NCBI GenBank assembly: GCA_032622095.1
Contig: CP136063.1
Coordinates: forward strand, 216,585,982 to 216,649,981
From: Siphonodentalium dalli
Lineage: Eukaryota > Mollusca > Scaphopoda > Gadilida > Siphonodentaliidae
DNA length: 64,000 bases
Reading direction: 5' to 3'
The position numbers and the translations under genes were made by a program. Under the pieces are notes generated by a model. That model saw nothing but the letters and a program-made list of their open reading frames with translations, did not search any database and had not been told where the DNA came from. Below are positions 24,810 to 35,796 of the stretch, piece by piece (within the stretch, counting starts at the first letter, position 1; each line of letters starts with the position of its first letter).

Positions 24810-25175
24810 GGACTATTTGGACGGGTCAAATCTTGATCCCGACCTGAATTTGACATTCAAAAAGATCAATTCAAGGTCAAATCTGGTAAAACGAAGTATT
24901 TCAACGAAATATAATACCTACTGTTACTTTTGTCCCAGGAGTGTTTCGGGTGGGTCAAATTATGACCCTGACCTGATCTTGACATTCAAAATTGTCAATT
25001 CAAGGTCAAATCGGGTAAAGCCGGGCGGATTTCAACGCGTACTTTTGTCGTGACTTTTGTCCGGGGAGTGTTTTGGGCGGGTCAAATCGTGAACCGACAT
25101 GACGTTCACCGTTAAAATGGTCAATTCAAGGTTAAATCGCGCAATTCTCCGAAAATCAGAGGGGAACATCCCGGA
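24810..25175 (+). repeat. ~128-bp tandem repeat family T128 (locus 1, about 2.8 units)
   Basis: The marker GGGTCAAAT recurs at 24,823, 24,952 and 25,079, giving periods of 129 and 127 bp. Each unit reads roughly 'TTTTGTCC.GGGAGTGTTT' then 'GGGTCAAAT' then 'TGACATTCAAAA.GGTCAATTCAAGGTCAAATC' in shorter pieces, ending in a GGTAAA..CGGATTTCAACG segment. The same family occurs at 56,640-56,980 (direct) and 48,950-49,130 (inverted). I know this repeat type from bivalve genomes. Short open frames through it follow the repeat, not a gene. Confidence 0.75.
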
Positions 25176-25289
25176 CGAAGTAGGGTCCACCAGCTACTAT
25201 TATATATTTCTAGATTTAGTTACAAACTAAATACCTGTATAATGTACAAAGAAATGTTTGACAAATATATCTGTATCAATACCCAAACT

Positions 25290-26165
25290 ATGCACATGAG
25301 AAAAAGTTCTCCAATAAAAGCTGGCTGCAGGGTGCGCCAATTGATTCAAATTCGAAATTTAACAGGTGTACTGCTTGTGGCCATGTTTTCCCCGCAAATT
25401 TGATAGACTGATGGACAAAACCACTGAATCCGTTGAATCAATATACATGTATACATGGATTAATGTATATGCATTGTTATACACAGTACTGGTATATAAA
25501 GGTACTGAAAATAACAATATTACTAGTATACACAAAATAAACCATATATCATGGCTATGGGTTCTAATATCCGATTATGACAGCTGATAACTTGGTGTGA
25601 ATTGAAGAGTGGTGGTGTCTCACGCATATCTAACCCTCCATGTTAGAAACATGCCATTAAATGTCATAAGTATAATCTAGCTTGAGGACAGAAGTTATCC
25701 ATAAAAAAACCCTTAATTCAACCAGGTCCTCGCGCGATGTATGGTCGATCACATGATGATCTAGGGGGGATTAGAATTGTTGTATAAAAACAGCACTGCA
25801 TGTAAATATAAAATAAAATAGTGCTACATCTTATTACAGATTATTGCCATATATAATCAGTGACTATACAGACAGTCTGACAAAATAAAGTTTCAGTGAC
25901 ACTCTATCCGAAGAGGGGAATAATTCCATCTGTTACAGTCAATGGAGCAATTATGAATCTGGAAAGGTGAAATTTCTAAGTAATACTAGATATCGACATG
26001 ACGCGATAACATATAACGTAAATGCAATATGGCCGCTGGCGACCATTTTTTCCTATAAAATTAAAAAAATATTTGATAGCTCTCATCTGATAGATCAATA
26101 TCAAAATAAATATGAAGTTTAGTGATGATCGGATGAGTGAAGTGGACTGTGCTAAACGGTTTAGT
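25290..26165. other. Spacer with two fragments of the (GACG)n-type repeat
   Basis: Fragments at 25,290-25,400 and 26,025-26,150 are relatives of 16,590-16,960. Between them I recognise nothing. Confidence 0.45.
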
Positions 26166-26170
26166 AATGC

Positions 26171-26490
26171 TTAAAAAGATTTTTACCTTAATATTTTTAT
26201 GTTCACTTTATAAACTTCACTGAGTCATCTTTGTCATGTATTGAGTTTGATATCTGTTGTTAACAGTTTATAAATCATGTATGTCTCATGTTTGTTATTT
26301 TAATTTATGTGTTTATTATCATTAAATAAAGTTGAATTCCTTAAAAAGATTCTTACCTCAATGTTTTTATGTTCACTTTATAAACTCCACTGAGTCATCT
26401 TTGTCATGTATTGAATTTGATATCTTTTGTTAACAGTTCATAAATTATGTATGTCTCGTGTTCGTTATTATATTATATACACTTTATAGT
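26171..26490 (+). repeat. 170-bp direct duplication resembling a retroelement 3' end
   Basis: A unit starting TTAAAAAGATT begins at 26,171 and again at 26,341, giving a 170-bp period with about 90% identity by eye. The first unit ends ATTAAATAAAGTTGAATTCC, a polyadenylation-signal-like AATAAA followed by a GTTGAATT tail. This is typical of the 3' ends of mollusc non-LTR elements. A similar TTACTAAATAAAATTGAAAT tail occurs near 6,495. I infer a duplicated 3' UTR; no coding part is attached. Confidence 0.65.
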
Positions 26491-26499
26491 GTGTTTCAG

Positions 26500-27120
26500 A
26501 ACGAAAACAAAATGAATAAAATCAACAAATTTGTAAATTTAAAAACAATTCAAACGTTGTTGTATTCCATGTCCCAGCCCGGACATATACACCAAATTTC
26601 AATAATATTCATTGAGAAACAACGGACCAAACGCCATATAACACCCCGTATGGGGCGAGTACGCCGATTCCGACACCTTTTCTATTTGCAGCAGGTTAAG
26701 TTTACGCGTAATTTAATTTACAAAGTTCCCCAATTGGTATCGTAAATAGAGCGACCTTATTTGACAGAGAATGCCTCTGTTATTGATTATAAAGATGCTA
26801 TACATTAAAAACGACAATTCACATGCTCGTTCAAGCGCAGTAGTCTATTTTCCCCATGTTAAAGGACATCCACAAATACTAAATAACGCTAACTTACTGC
26901 CGAATGTTTTACACGACAACTGTTAACATATTTGGGCTGAATTCATCTGACGCGGTATTATTCCTCAAAATAAACAACAAAACCATCGTTACTTGGAAAT
27001 GTAGTTTGGGCTAACATTTACATAAATCCTCCATATCATTATTCCGACACACACGTCAGATGAAAAACTCACATGAAGTAACCGGCCAAATTGGCCGAAA
27101 TAATGCAATTATCTCATTGG
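26500..27120. other. Spacer, nothing recognised
   Basis: A 95-codon frame at 26,458-26,745 overlaps the 170-bp repeat and has no domain. No RNA gene or element end is visible. Confidence 0.4.
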
Positions 27121-27121
27121 C

Positions 27122-27556
27122 TCACACAGCTAATTGCGGTAGGGTCAATTGCTGACGATGAACTCTCATTCGTTCTGTCAGCTGATTTCCGGTTTGACCT
27201 GTGTAAGATTCACGGCATGTAGAGCACTGGATTAAATATATCAAATTGCGAGATTTGCAGTTCATATCAGCATTTGGTTTAACAATCGTTCTATTTTTCA
27301 GTCTGATGTGTTTCCCGCGCATGTCCCACAACGAATGTCTCCACATTTAGTAACCATGTAATCGGCAGGTTTTCCCATGTCGAATCGTGCCTTTGTGAGG
27401 AATTTCAGAATATTTTTCGGTTGCCGTTTGCTCATCAAAATATCGTCACACTTGACTAAATCCCTCATCTTGGGACTCTTGTGTAGTATTGGTATTAGCG
27501 AACGAGCTGTTTGTACGATATTCGGATGTAAATCCAGTGGTCTATAATATATATAC
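27122..27556 (-). pseudogene. Penelope-like element GIY-YIG endonuclease fragment
   Basis: On the minus strand a frame running from about 27,555 to 27,298 gives KCGDIRCGTC, the cysteine-rich linker typical of Penelope-like elements. After a frameshift near 27,300-27,345 it continues as DMNCKSRNLIYLIQC.TC, SYTGQTGN and LTERMRVHRQQ. The LIYLI...SYTGQT pair is the GIY-YIG core, followed by the R-x3-H-R helix. In intact elements this endonuclease domain sits C-terminal to a reverse transcriptase and makes the nick used for priming. The reverse transcriptase is absent here, because retroposon copy 2 is joined directly at 27,557. Dead copy. Confidence 0.82.
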
Positions 27557-27913
27557 TCATCGTGTGGGCCCGGGTTAGAACAGGCCAACGCCCCACTGCC
27601 AGGGGTACAAATCCCCTAATGTGGCATCCTATTTGCCGTGGGGTCACCGCTTCAGCTAGGTACCTGTCTTTGGCCCGACCAGAATTGGAAGGGCAGTCCA
27701 CGGCGGCTGTTGGGTTAGTTTTTTTGCTTTCGTATGGCAGCTCAAATTAAGAAAAACAATGTATTGCTATTAAGGATGATGACTCATCAAGTTCCATTAT
27801 GCTGTGGTATTCCCTTAGTACTTGGTTATCAGATTTAACCCAAATGTGAAAAGACCTGTCTTTGATAAAACGCTACAAAGCATCGCTGGACAATTGAAAT
27901 CCAACATATCCCA

Positions 27914-28233
27914 GCACAAATACGCACATAATCGACCTATAATGTGAGTATGTACATAATATGATTATTTGAGTTTGAAATGTGCAGATAATGGACTCAT
28001 CGCCGCAGTGAAAACATGTTAAAGAGTGTACATCTTAAAAGTGGTGAGTTGGCTTATTTGTGTAATTGGTCGCACATAATCTGCTTAGAATCGTCACGTT
28101 GTGAGTCGATAATTTGACTAAAAAGCTCTCATTTTCAACACATTATCGACTCAAAATGAATGATTCTAAGCAGATTATTAACCTAAATCAGGTTCTATTA
28201 TAAGCAGATACTGTGCTGGTTTTCGGGAGAACA
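27914..28233 (+). mobile_element. M1 fold-back MITE inside the retroposon
   Basis: The M1 copy runs from GCACAAATACGCACA to TTTTCGGGAGAACA. Its right half folds strongly: ATAATCTGCTTAGAATC (28,076) pairs with GATTCTAAGCAGATTAT (28,163), and GAGTCGATAAT pairs with ATTATCGACTC inside it. It lies between two parts of ORF1, so it inserted after the retroposon. Confidence 0.7.
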
Positions 28234-28980
28234 CGCTGTGAAATCTGTTAAACCAATGAGGGCTGGGCCAATCAGTGGCTCTCTTTTAATTGAATGTTCA
28301 AAGAAAGTTCAATTTGATGCTCCGCTGCAGTTAAAGACACGGTTGGCCTTGGCGGTGGGTATCCTGTGAAAATATCTCCACCCGTCAAAAACCGCCACAA
28401 ACAGAAAGAACATCAAAATGTAGATATACTTTGTCCGTATACAAATAAGAAATATCGCATAAACAGTATATTATGGTCATTTGTTTGACCATTGTTATGT
28501 AAACAAAAGCATAAAAAGTTACTTTTCTGGTGTTTGTTTATATTATGATGGTAAACATAAAGAGCGTTCTTTGTTGGTGAATACCTGATATGGAACTAAT
28601 AAAGACCGTTTATACCATTTGTGTGTGATTAGCCAGTATCATTGTGCTGTCTTCTGTAACACAATCAGGCTCTTGCTTAGGTAAAATATAGTAGGTCTTT
28701 ATGATAACATGCTGTTTACGCGATGGTCATGGTATATGAACGGAACTGTATGCGTTTTAATGTTTTTCTGTTTACGGTGTTTGGAACAAATATGAATATT
28801 TTCGACAATTAAGGCCGCACGTGCCTTTAACAACTATTGCACAGACACCAATGTTTGTTACTCCTCACAAGATAGTGAATGGTAGCAGAACTGTGTTGTG
28901 AACCCGCGATATAGCTGATTATTCGTACATGAAATATTGGCAGTTATACATCCGCAGATTTACAAAGACTGTTGGTGGAA
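28234..28980. other. Unrecognised insert within retroposon copy 2
   Basis: These roughly 750 bp have no counterpart in the 53-kb copy of the retroposon. Repeat V-like fragments occur near 28,554-28,620: AAAGAGCGTTC, then CTGATATGG, then AATAAAGACCGTTT, as at 16,975-17,050. The rest is unassigned. Confidence 0.45.
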
Positions 28981-30139
28981 TAGTTCCTCCGAATAGTTAT
29001 CTTCTGACCTTCAACCGGTGAGAACATCCACCGATATTGAAGGTTGGGTCTATGAACATGGATTTAAGCACATTTTTTCCAAACCCATTGCATGTCAGGG
29101 GTATGGCAATGGCCAGGAATATTGTAAACGTAAAGAAACCATAAGCACGATGTTCTTTTCTGGTCATGATCATAAGGATTGTACGAATCTTAAATAAAAT
29201 TCAAACTGTCATGGTTCTCATGCTGTAATGGATCGCTCATGCTCATGATTCAACTATGTAAAGCTGCGAAGCTTTTGTCATATATAGATGCTAAGAAAAT
29301 AGTCCCCCCCCCCGACCATCCATTCCATATCTCACATACTCAGCAATTGTGCCTACAAAAAAGTGTGTCGATGCCAGCACTCAGACACAGAGTCAACCCA
29401 GTATACCACTAGCAACACAAGTTGAGGCGACTTTTATCATTCCCGTTTCAGAAGCTGAAGCGCAGGTTATTGATACAATCTATGCAAGTTGGTCATATTG
29501 TTCCAACAGTAAAATCACCTGCTGCTTCGAAACAAAGATCGCCAAAGTCACTCAAAAAAGAGGTATATCTTTGAGCTTTCAAAATTTGACCACATGATTG
29601 ATGAGAAACGGTTAACTCTCAAAGACAAGAAACAGTATTTGTGATCGAGGCTGTCGGTTGGGTGAAGGATGACATTCTGTCTCACCCACCCGACCATCAG
29701 CTTGACGCATTGATAATGGTTCATGCGCGATTCACCAAATATTATAAATACCTTACAACTGCGAAATCTGATTTTAAAAACTACTTTACATATTTCGATG
29801 TGGCTCCTTGGTAATTTCATGTTATTTATTTGCTATTAATTATCTATTCTTGTACTACTTTTATACGTTTTATAATATGATTGCACACTAGTCAGTTCTT
29901 GAATTTATATTCCTGACTCCAACTGGAAACATTCCTCTTGTGTGCTTTTATTTGTACATAGCTCGTTGCATTGTTTTAATCTAATCCGCTGTCTGACTTA
30001 TCTACACAGTTGCTTCGCTATGATATTTGTTGATACCTGATTCTATTCTTGGTCGTGATATGACATAGCTGCTAAAATGAAGCTAAACCCTCAATCAATC
30101 ATATATATACCATTCGCATCAACCTAGCGTATACAGGCA

Positions 30140-30660
30140 GACAAGGCTAAATAACTTACTGGGGCCACAGGTCGGATACATTTGGCCCATGTTTGACCAC
30201 ACCTTCCTTTAATTTGTGTATGTCCTTTGTTTCATTTTTGTACATTCGCTCACAATATTAAGGGATCACGTTTTATTTGTAATAAGTCATTGTATTTTCA
30301 TTCAAATAATCAGTGTACAGCCTATATGCCTGCTGTTTCACAGCTAGAGAACTAACGTAATTCAAGACCAATGTATATTGCTACGAGTACGAGTTATCGA
30401 CCGGGGTGGTCACCGGTCGATTAGAAAACTGCACAGAGAACTTCGTATATTTCTCGAAACAGCCAGGTTTTAAATGTTTATGGCATATTAATAGACTTGA
30501 ATGTGCGGACACTCTTTGGCCACTTGAAGAGAAGATTCCTTTTTTGGCTGACCCACCTCGCTGGCATCTCAGATAACAATAAAAATATCACATTTAAAAA
30601 ATATAAACTTGGAAACAAGCGGACCAAGCATTCGGCCGAATGTTTACATCCCCATTACAT
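30140..30660 (+). repeat. Repeat D-E, contiguous copy
   Basis: D (30,140-30,490) matches 52,690-53,090, and E (30,500-30,660) matches 54,735-54,910, both in the same orientation. Shared landmarks are CATTTGGCCCATGTTT, ACATTCGCTCACAATATTA, ATTTCTCGAAACAGCCAGGT and CTTTGGCCACTTGAAGAGAA. The two parts are adjacent here but are separated by retroposon copy 3 in the other locus. That shows D-E was one unit before the retroposon inserted. Class unknown. Confidence 0.65.
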
Positions 30661-31090
30661 TAAAGCCACATGGCGGTTTACGCTCCAAAATACGCATACT
30701 ATTATTAGCTTTGGATTTGTTCTCAGTATCGAAATAGGTTGATAAATATCTGAATTACCTTTCTACGAACATTATGTAGCCCAAAAAGTCGCATTGAAGT
30801 CATGAAAATATGCCTGTGAACAATGTGTGTGGGTCCCATTGGGGTCCCAAACACAAAACAGCCATTTACACGACATGCAAAACAGAAAAGAGCGTTCCAT
30901 GGTAGTCCATCCCTGATATGGTTTGCTGACTTCTGGCGATAAGTTGAAAATGGCTGACTTTGGCAAGTGTTTTCAGAGCATATGAAACCAGTATACCAAT
31001 AGTTCGTTTATTTATCCACATATCGTATCTATCGCTCCAAACTACGAAGAAAAAAATTCGAGGTTCGAATGACCCTTGTCTGTTTAAATA
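30660..31090 (-). repeat. Dispersed repeat V, continuous reverse copy
   Basis: Runs from GCCACATGGCGGTTTACGCT to GACCCTTGTCTGTTTAAAT without interruption. It serves as reference for the broken copy at 16,434-17,235. Motif AAAGAGCG lies at 30,887-30,894. Confidence 0.65.
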
Positions 31091-31487
31091 ATATGGGTTT
31101 TTTGTTGTTAAATTGAGTAGGAGTTCAACTTGACACAATCTTTTATGAGTTATGTCACTTGCTCCGCCCATATTTTGACAGGTGACCCCAATTGAACAAA
31201 TTTGAATCCCAATCTCACAAGGAACCTCCATACCAAATATCAGCTAAATCGGCCTGATGGTTTCTGAGAAGTCGTTTTAAGAATTACTATGGAGGGAAAG
31301 AATTATGTCCCATATTTGACGTGGGGACCTCATTTGAAAAAATATGCATGTGAGTCACTTAGGGAACTTTCATGCCAAACATGAATCTATTTGGTGAGCT
31401 AATAAAAGGTTGGCAATGTATTTGAGCTGTTGAGAAACAATTATTGAGTCCAGTCGTTTCATTAATTGCTTATGTAAGGTTATACGC
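31090..31487 (+). repeat. Molluscan dispersed repeat R3, copy 1
   Basis: Contains TTGCTCCGCCCATATT, AGGTGACCCCAATTGAACAA, a CCATACCAAATATCAGCTAA block, and GTTTCTGAGAAGTCGTTTTA. Related copies lie at 48,530-48,900 and 55,025-55,500. I know this pattern as a very common bivalve repeat. It ends just before the second copy of element A. Confidence 0.6.
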
Positions 31488-31859
31488 TTGTTTCAATATA
31501 GCGCCGTCTAAAAAAACTAAAGCCACGAGCTTACTTTGTCGACGTCTAGAATCAGATATGCCACAATAACGCCAATTTATATTGTTAATTAGTTTTGCTT
31601 TGTTCGATATCTTAGATAGTATAAATATATGTTATGAATGTTTCGAGGAGAAAAAGAGAGACCATTAGAAAGATCAGGGATTCGTCGTGCGGAAGTCGCT
31701 GTGTATTGTATGTCTGTTGTGTAAACTCGGAAGCTTGATATATAATTATCGAAGAACTAATTCGACACATCGTTATTAAAGTGAGCTAATGCCCAATTAG
31801 ACAAAACAGTTGGTGGAGAATCACGGACTGGGTTATTTTTATGCAAACATAATATAACG

Positions 31860-32087
31860 ATGGACACAATACCAGAATTTGAACAACATGTTGCAGACAT
31901 TAAATCTGGAATGGTGCATTTGCGAGTTTATTTGATCCAGCCGATGTAACTCTATTTCGAAGAGTAAAACAGTTTCTTCGATTCAGGAAAGATCACCTTG
32001 GATGATTTATATGAAATTACAACCACGCCAGTTTATGTACAATTCTATCCAACAGGCCTCTTTTTTCGCACGTCTCTCAATTACTGA
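31860..32087 (+). pseudogene. Coding remnant inside element A (copy 2)
   Basis: Same remnant as at 19,875. The ATG at 31,860 starts MDTIPEFEQHVADIK. One frameshift occurs near 31,918, where the frame continues as FDPADVTLFRRVK, and a second occurs near 31,978, where it continues as SGKITLDDLYEIT. A stop lies at 32,085-32,087. Two compensating shifts in about 75 codons mean that the ancestral protein is still readable but not expressed as such. Family not recognised. Confidence 0.5.
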
Positions 32088-32374
32088 TTCACAAATTGTG
32101 AGGGGTGGAGGTAACACGTCATGGGATTGCTTGCCGTTCGCTGATTCTATGTTATGACAAGTACAGGTACATGGTCAAAATGTTTTGCGGTTCATAGTTT
32201 TTGTTATAATGCTCTCTTACCGACTGGCTTCATATGATGTGCATGATGCTATCTCAACTGCATGAACGTATAAGATAATTCAGCCTTTTGCTCGAAAATC
32301 AACACGTTATGGGCTTATAATAGGATTTGTTTTTGGTTCATAATCGGCGTAGAATTGCCTCACGTTGAGTCCAT

Positions 32375-32485
32375 AACGAACGGAAAATGAGTGTTTTAGT
32401 GCCATTATGGACCCATAATGATTAATAAGTACATAATACGTGGAACACAACACAAATCAACCAATTATTGGCTTACCATATATAC
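32375..32485 (+). repeat. 111-bp direct flank duplication, left copy
   Basis: This segment of element A (AACGAACGGAAAATGAG to CCATATATAC) occurs once in intact A (20,379-20,489). It occurs twice around the array, here and at 47,011-47,123. The two flank copies differ at roughly ten sites, so the duplication is not recent. Confidence 0.78.
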
Positions 32486-35400
32486 GTTTTATAGAGCCCA
32501 TATACAGAATGAGCAGGTGATGCCACAGTGTCCTGGGCCCACAAACAAGGTACCCCGCCTTGCTCACCGGAAGCTTATATTATGCTAATGATGAACAGAC
32601 AGTCTGCCGTAGGAGCAGTTTTAGCCAGTCAAAAATAAAATTAGTGTAAATAAAATTGTAGAGAATCCTGAATATCATGAATTGATTACATGATGGTATA
32701 CACTTACAAAGCCCAAAATTTACAACTATAAATTCAACAACAGTCGTAGTCAGGTTATATTGTTTACATAAACATCGGAGGTGCCCTTGTTGTTAGCGGG
32801 AGTTATCGGAATACACCGAGATCGCATCGGGCGCATACATTCCTATATTTTACATATTTCCGCGTTATCATATGCGTATTTTACATATTAAATATAGTAT
32901 ACACAAATTATGGCATCCAGGTGAGACATAAAAATCTCTCGCGGAAAACAGACGCAAACAGGCGGACGGGCGGACTGACTAAACGGCAGACATTGAATGT
33001 CGGCCACAAAACGTTATCCTACATTATATATTAAATATATGTATTAGCGTCTTTTATGCGTGCAATGAGTTGGACTCCGCAATATTTATAACAATTAACG
33101 CTATTTAATTATATGCATATATGTGCGTGTTTACCTGCTTGTATTTTTGATGCCTGAAGTTCCCGTCTTTGTAAAACAAGTGCGTTTATCATGTACGCAT
33201 ATACAAACCATAACCATTCATACTTGGGTATGAATGTTTCACTGACTCCATATACTCATTAAAAGATATCAACATAGACAATTAATTATCGAATAATCCA
33301 CACACTATCGTGGAAGGTTATTTCGTTTCTTTGACCAAGGGAGGTCCCGTTGTTTGATTACCTATAATTCCCGTATAAAAGTAAATAACTCATAGATGAA
33401 CCACTCTTTATATATAATGCAGTATAGCTTAACAGTCTGGGAAACAAAGCTGATACATGTAGCAAGCATTTTTACAAGATAAGAAAACATGCGTTATCAT
33501 ATATGTGTATTTTCCATATTAAATATCGGTATACACATACTAATGACATCCAGGTGAGACATACAAATCTATCGCGGAAAACAGACACAAACGGACGGAC
33601 GGGCGGACTGACTAAATGGCAGACATTGAATGTCGGCCACAAAACGTTATCCTACATTGTATTAAATATATATTAGCGTATTATATGCGTGCATGGTGTT
33701 GGACTGTTGGAGTCCGCAATATTTATAACAAATAAAGCTATTTAAATTATATGCATACGTGCGTGTTTACTTGTTTGCATATTTTGGGGCCTGGAGTTCC
33801 CGACTTTGTAAAATAAGTGCGTTTAACATGTACGCATATGCAAATCATAATCATTCATACTTGGGTATGAATGTTTTCACTTCATATATTTATTAAAAGA
33901 TACCAACACTGAAAAATTTCAATTATCGAATTATCCACACATTATCGTGGAAGGTTATTTCGTTTCCTTGACCAAGGGAGGTCCCGTTGTCTGATTATCG
34001 CGGTACCCATAAATCCCGTATAAAATAAATCATAGATAAACCACTCTTTATGTAATGCAGTAGCTTTGGCTATACATGTAGTAAGTATCTATATATCACA
34101 CGACAACTAGTCTATTTTATATTTGTCATGATATATAGGGCTGTTGTCAGTAAGTAATTAAATTACAAACCTATACATATGATATGGTAAACGCTCTTTA
34201 TATATAGCATATAACAGTTATGTATATAGGGTACATCGGCTGGGATTGTGTTCAAAGTTCCCATGCATACAATTTGTTATCGTGATAGCAGACAAAAACG
34301 TGGGCCATCCCACATACAGGTATACAATCAACCATCCATAAGTTAAATGGTTTGTTGGTTAACGGGCCCTGTTTCTAAAGTGGTGTTGACATGTGGAGCT
34401 ATGTAAACATGTCATATTTACTGTATTTGAGTGTTTATTTTTTGAGTGTTTATTTTTTGACTTATCGTACTAGCTTGATAACACAGAAGGAATCAATTGT
34501 TTGGAAAATGTTTACTAAGTCCGTTCCGAAATCATATTTTTGTACCGAAAGTTGGTCCTATAAAAAAATGTTTGGCCACAGCAGCTCATCAGGTACACCT
34601 CTGGTCTATAACAGATATAAAGCAATCTGTTATTTCATATATGGTTTCGGGAGTTAAGTGCACGACCTTATGGACAGACCAGTTCTCCCGTACAGACCAA
34701 ATCCTTGGCCTGTACGCTGAAAGCCAGAAAATTGCCTGCTGATTCCTCCAATATCAAACTAGTACGAACTGCCAAAGGTATTTTATCACGCGCGATGGTA
34801 ACAGTGCACTGTAAAAATCGCGACGGTATTTATGTCCGAACATATATTATAGTTATAAACTGTGTTGATAGTGTATCTGTTGTATAACAACAAAATTGCG
34901 CAAAGTAAAAACATTGTTTTGTCCGGTAAAAACCCAATTAAAAGCAAAAACGTGGTATAAATTAACATTAGTTTACCTGTAATCAGAAAATAAACACATG
35001 TAGTAACCTCCATGTAGTATCCCCGTTCGTCAGTACATGCGAATTATTTAAGAACACATATCCTCTATTCGCGAAGGAGCCCAAAATGAACAGCCTACCT
35101 GGGCCTTATTCCTGCTAGTATGAAGTGCAGACGTTATGAGATACGTCACGATTCACGAGCTCCGGTGTGACGCGTATCCATCCGTGACGTCACACATCGG
35201 GTGCGTGTAAGGCCATTTAAAGGGATACATATTGAATGTGTGTTGTTCATAATTATATGTACATGCTTTATCTGCCCGTATGCTTTATCTGCATGCCCGT
35301 TGAAAGTATTATAAATTAAATTAGATTTCACACAAACAACTGTACAGTTGGAATGTGGATATACATATATTTACCAATAAGGGTTATAGCAAATGGACCC

Positions 35401-35796
35401 AAGTTATAGTCATAACATGTGTATCTGAACTTAGTGTGGGCTTATAATAGTGTTGTTTATGAAATTTTATGATCATAATCCAAACATATACGTTATTATC
35501 TTTTTGGGGTATTAGAGTGACACATATATGCTTTATTGGTACCATAATGGACATGTTCATAGTGTATTTTGGTAATCCAAATAGATCGTTATGATGCTAT
35601 CATGATAACAGGATAAAATTGTTTAACATAATAGTAAATTAGGATAAATAGTTGGTCGAACTAAGAAATAACTAACTAAAATAATCAGTGGTTTATAAAT
35701 AAATAAACCTGGTTACCCAGAAAATCGTCAAACGTCTAATATTCCGAAAGAACCCTTGAGAGCAGGACACCATTCCAAAGGGATCGATGTATCATT
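32486..35796 (+). repeat. Array unit 1 (3,311 bp)
   Basis: The unit starts GTTTTATAGAGCCC and ends GGGATCGATGTATCATT. It contains an internal diverged tandem duplication: the segment from 32,862 recurs from 33,491 with a shift of 629-640 bp. Both halves carry CAGACATTGAATGTCGGCCA, a GGCGGACTGACTAAA block and CCACTCTTTAT. Downstream are TGAGTGTTTATTTTTT twice (about 34,428 and 34,444), CGCTCTTT at 34,192-34,199 and a TGACGTCA palindrome at 35,185-35,192. Short frames (60-88 codons) repeat with the unit but look random. Confidence 0.9.

Larger units (their letters stand above)
27734..29814 (+). pseudogene. gag-like ORF1 with CCHC zinc knuckles, disrupted
   Basis: The ATG at 27,734 starts MAAQIKK. 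A frameshift follows, then LVLGYQ and the IAGQLKS-like segment to about 27,895. After the insertions, coding similarity resumes near 28,985 (NSYLLTFN). Zinc-knuckle segments follow at about 29,095-29,240: CQGYGNGQEYCK, then a second knuckle SGHDHKDC, then CSNCHGSHA-type remnants in shifted frames. The C-terminal part is open from about 29,647 to the stop at 29,812-29,814 and ends FDVAPW. ORF1 proteins of non-LTR elements bind their RNA and act as chaperones. Stops and shifts abolish this one. Confidence 0.75.
27557..30101 (+). mobile_element. ORF1-only non-LTR retroposon, copy 2 (interrupted)
   Basis: 5' UTR at 27,557-27,733 (same CCAGAATT.GGAGGGCAGTC-type block as copy 3), ORF1 remnant to 29,814, then a 3' UTR of about 285 bp ending ACCCTCAATCAATCA at 30,101. 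TATATATAC at 27,548-27,556 and again at 30,102-30,110 is a 9-bp candidate target-site duplication. No reverse transcriptase lies between ORF1 and the tail, as in copy 3. ORF1 is interrupted after about 27,896 by an M1 MITE (27,914-28,233) and about 700 bp of unrecognised sequence, and it resumes near 28,980. The target was a Penelope-like fragment. Confidence 0.75.
31488..32485 (+). mobile_element. Element A, copy 2, left part
   Basis: Aligned along its whole length with 19,505-20,489. The last aligned bases CCATATATAC are followed directly by the first 3,311-bp array unit. It retains 9 bp missing from copy 1 at 31,888-31,896. The right part of this copy resumes at 47,011. The interruption lies inside the M1 MITE carried by A. 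Confidence 0.78.

Noticed and set aside
35185-35192. TGACGTCA (CRE-like) palindromes, also at 5,784 and 59,031
   Set aside because: An 8-mer consensus alone, without a gene or promoter nearby, does not support a regulatory site.
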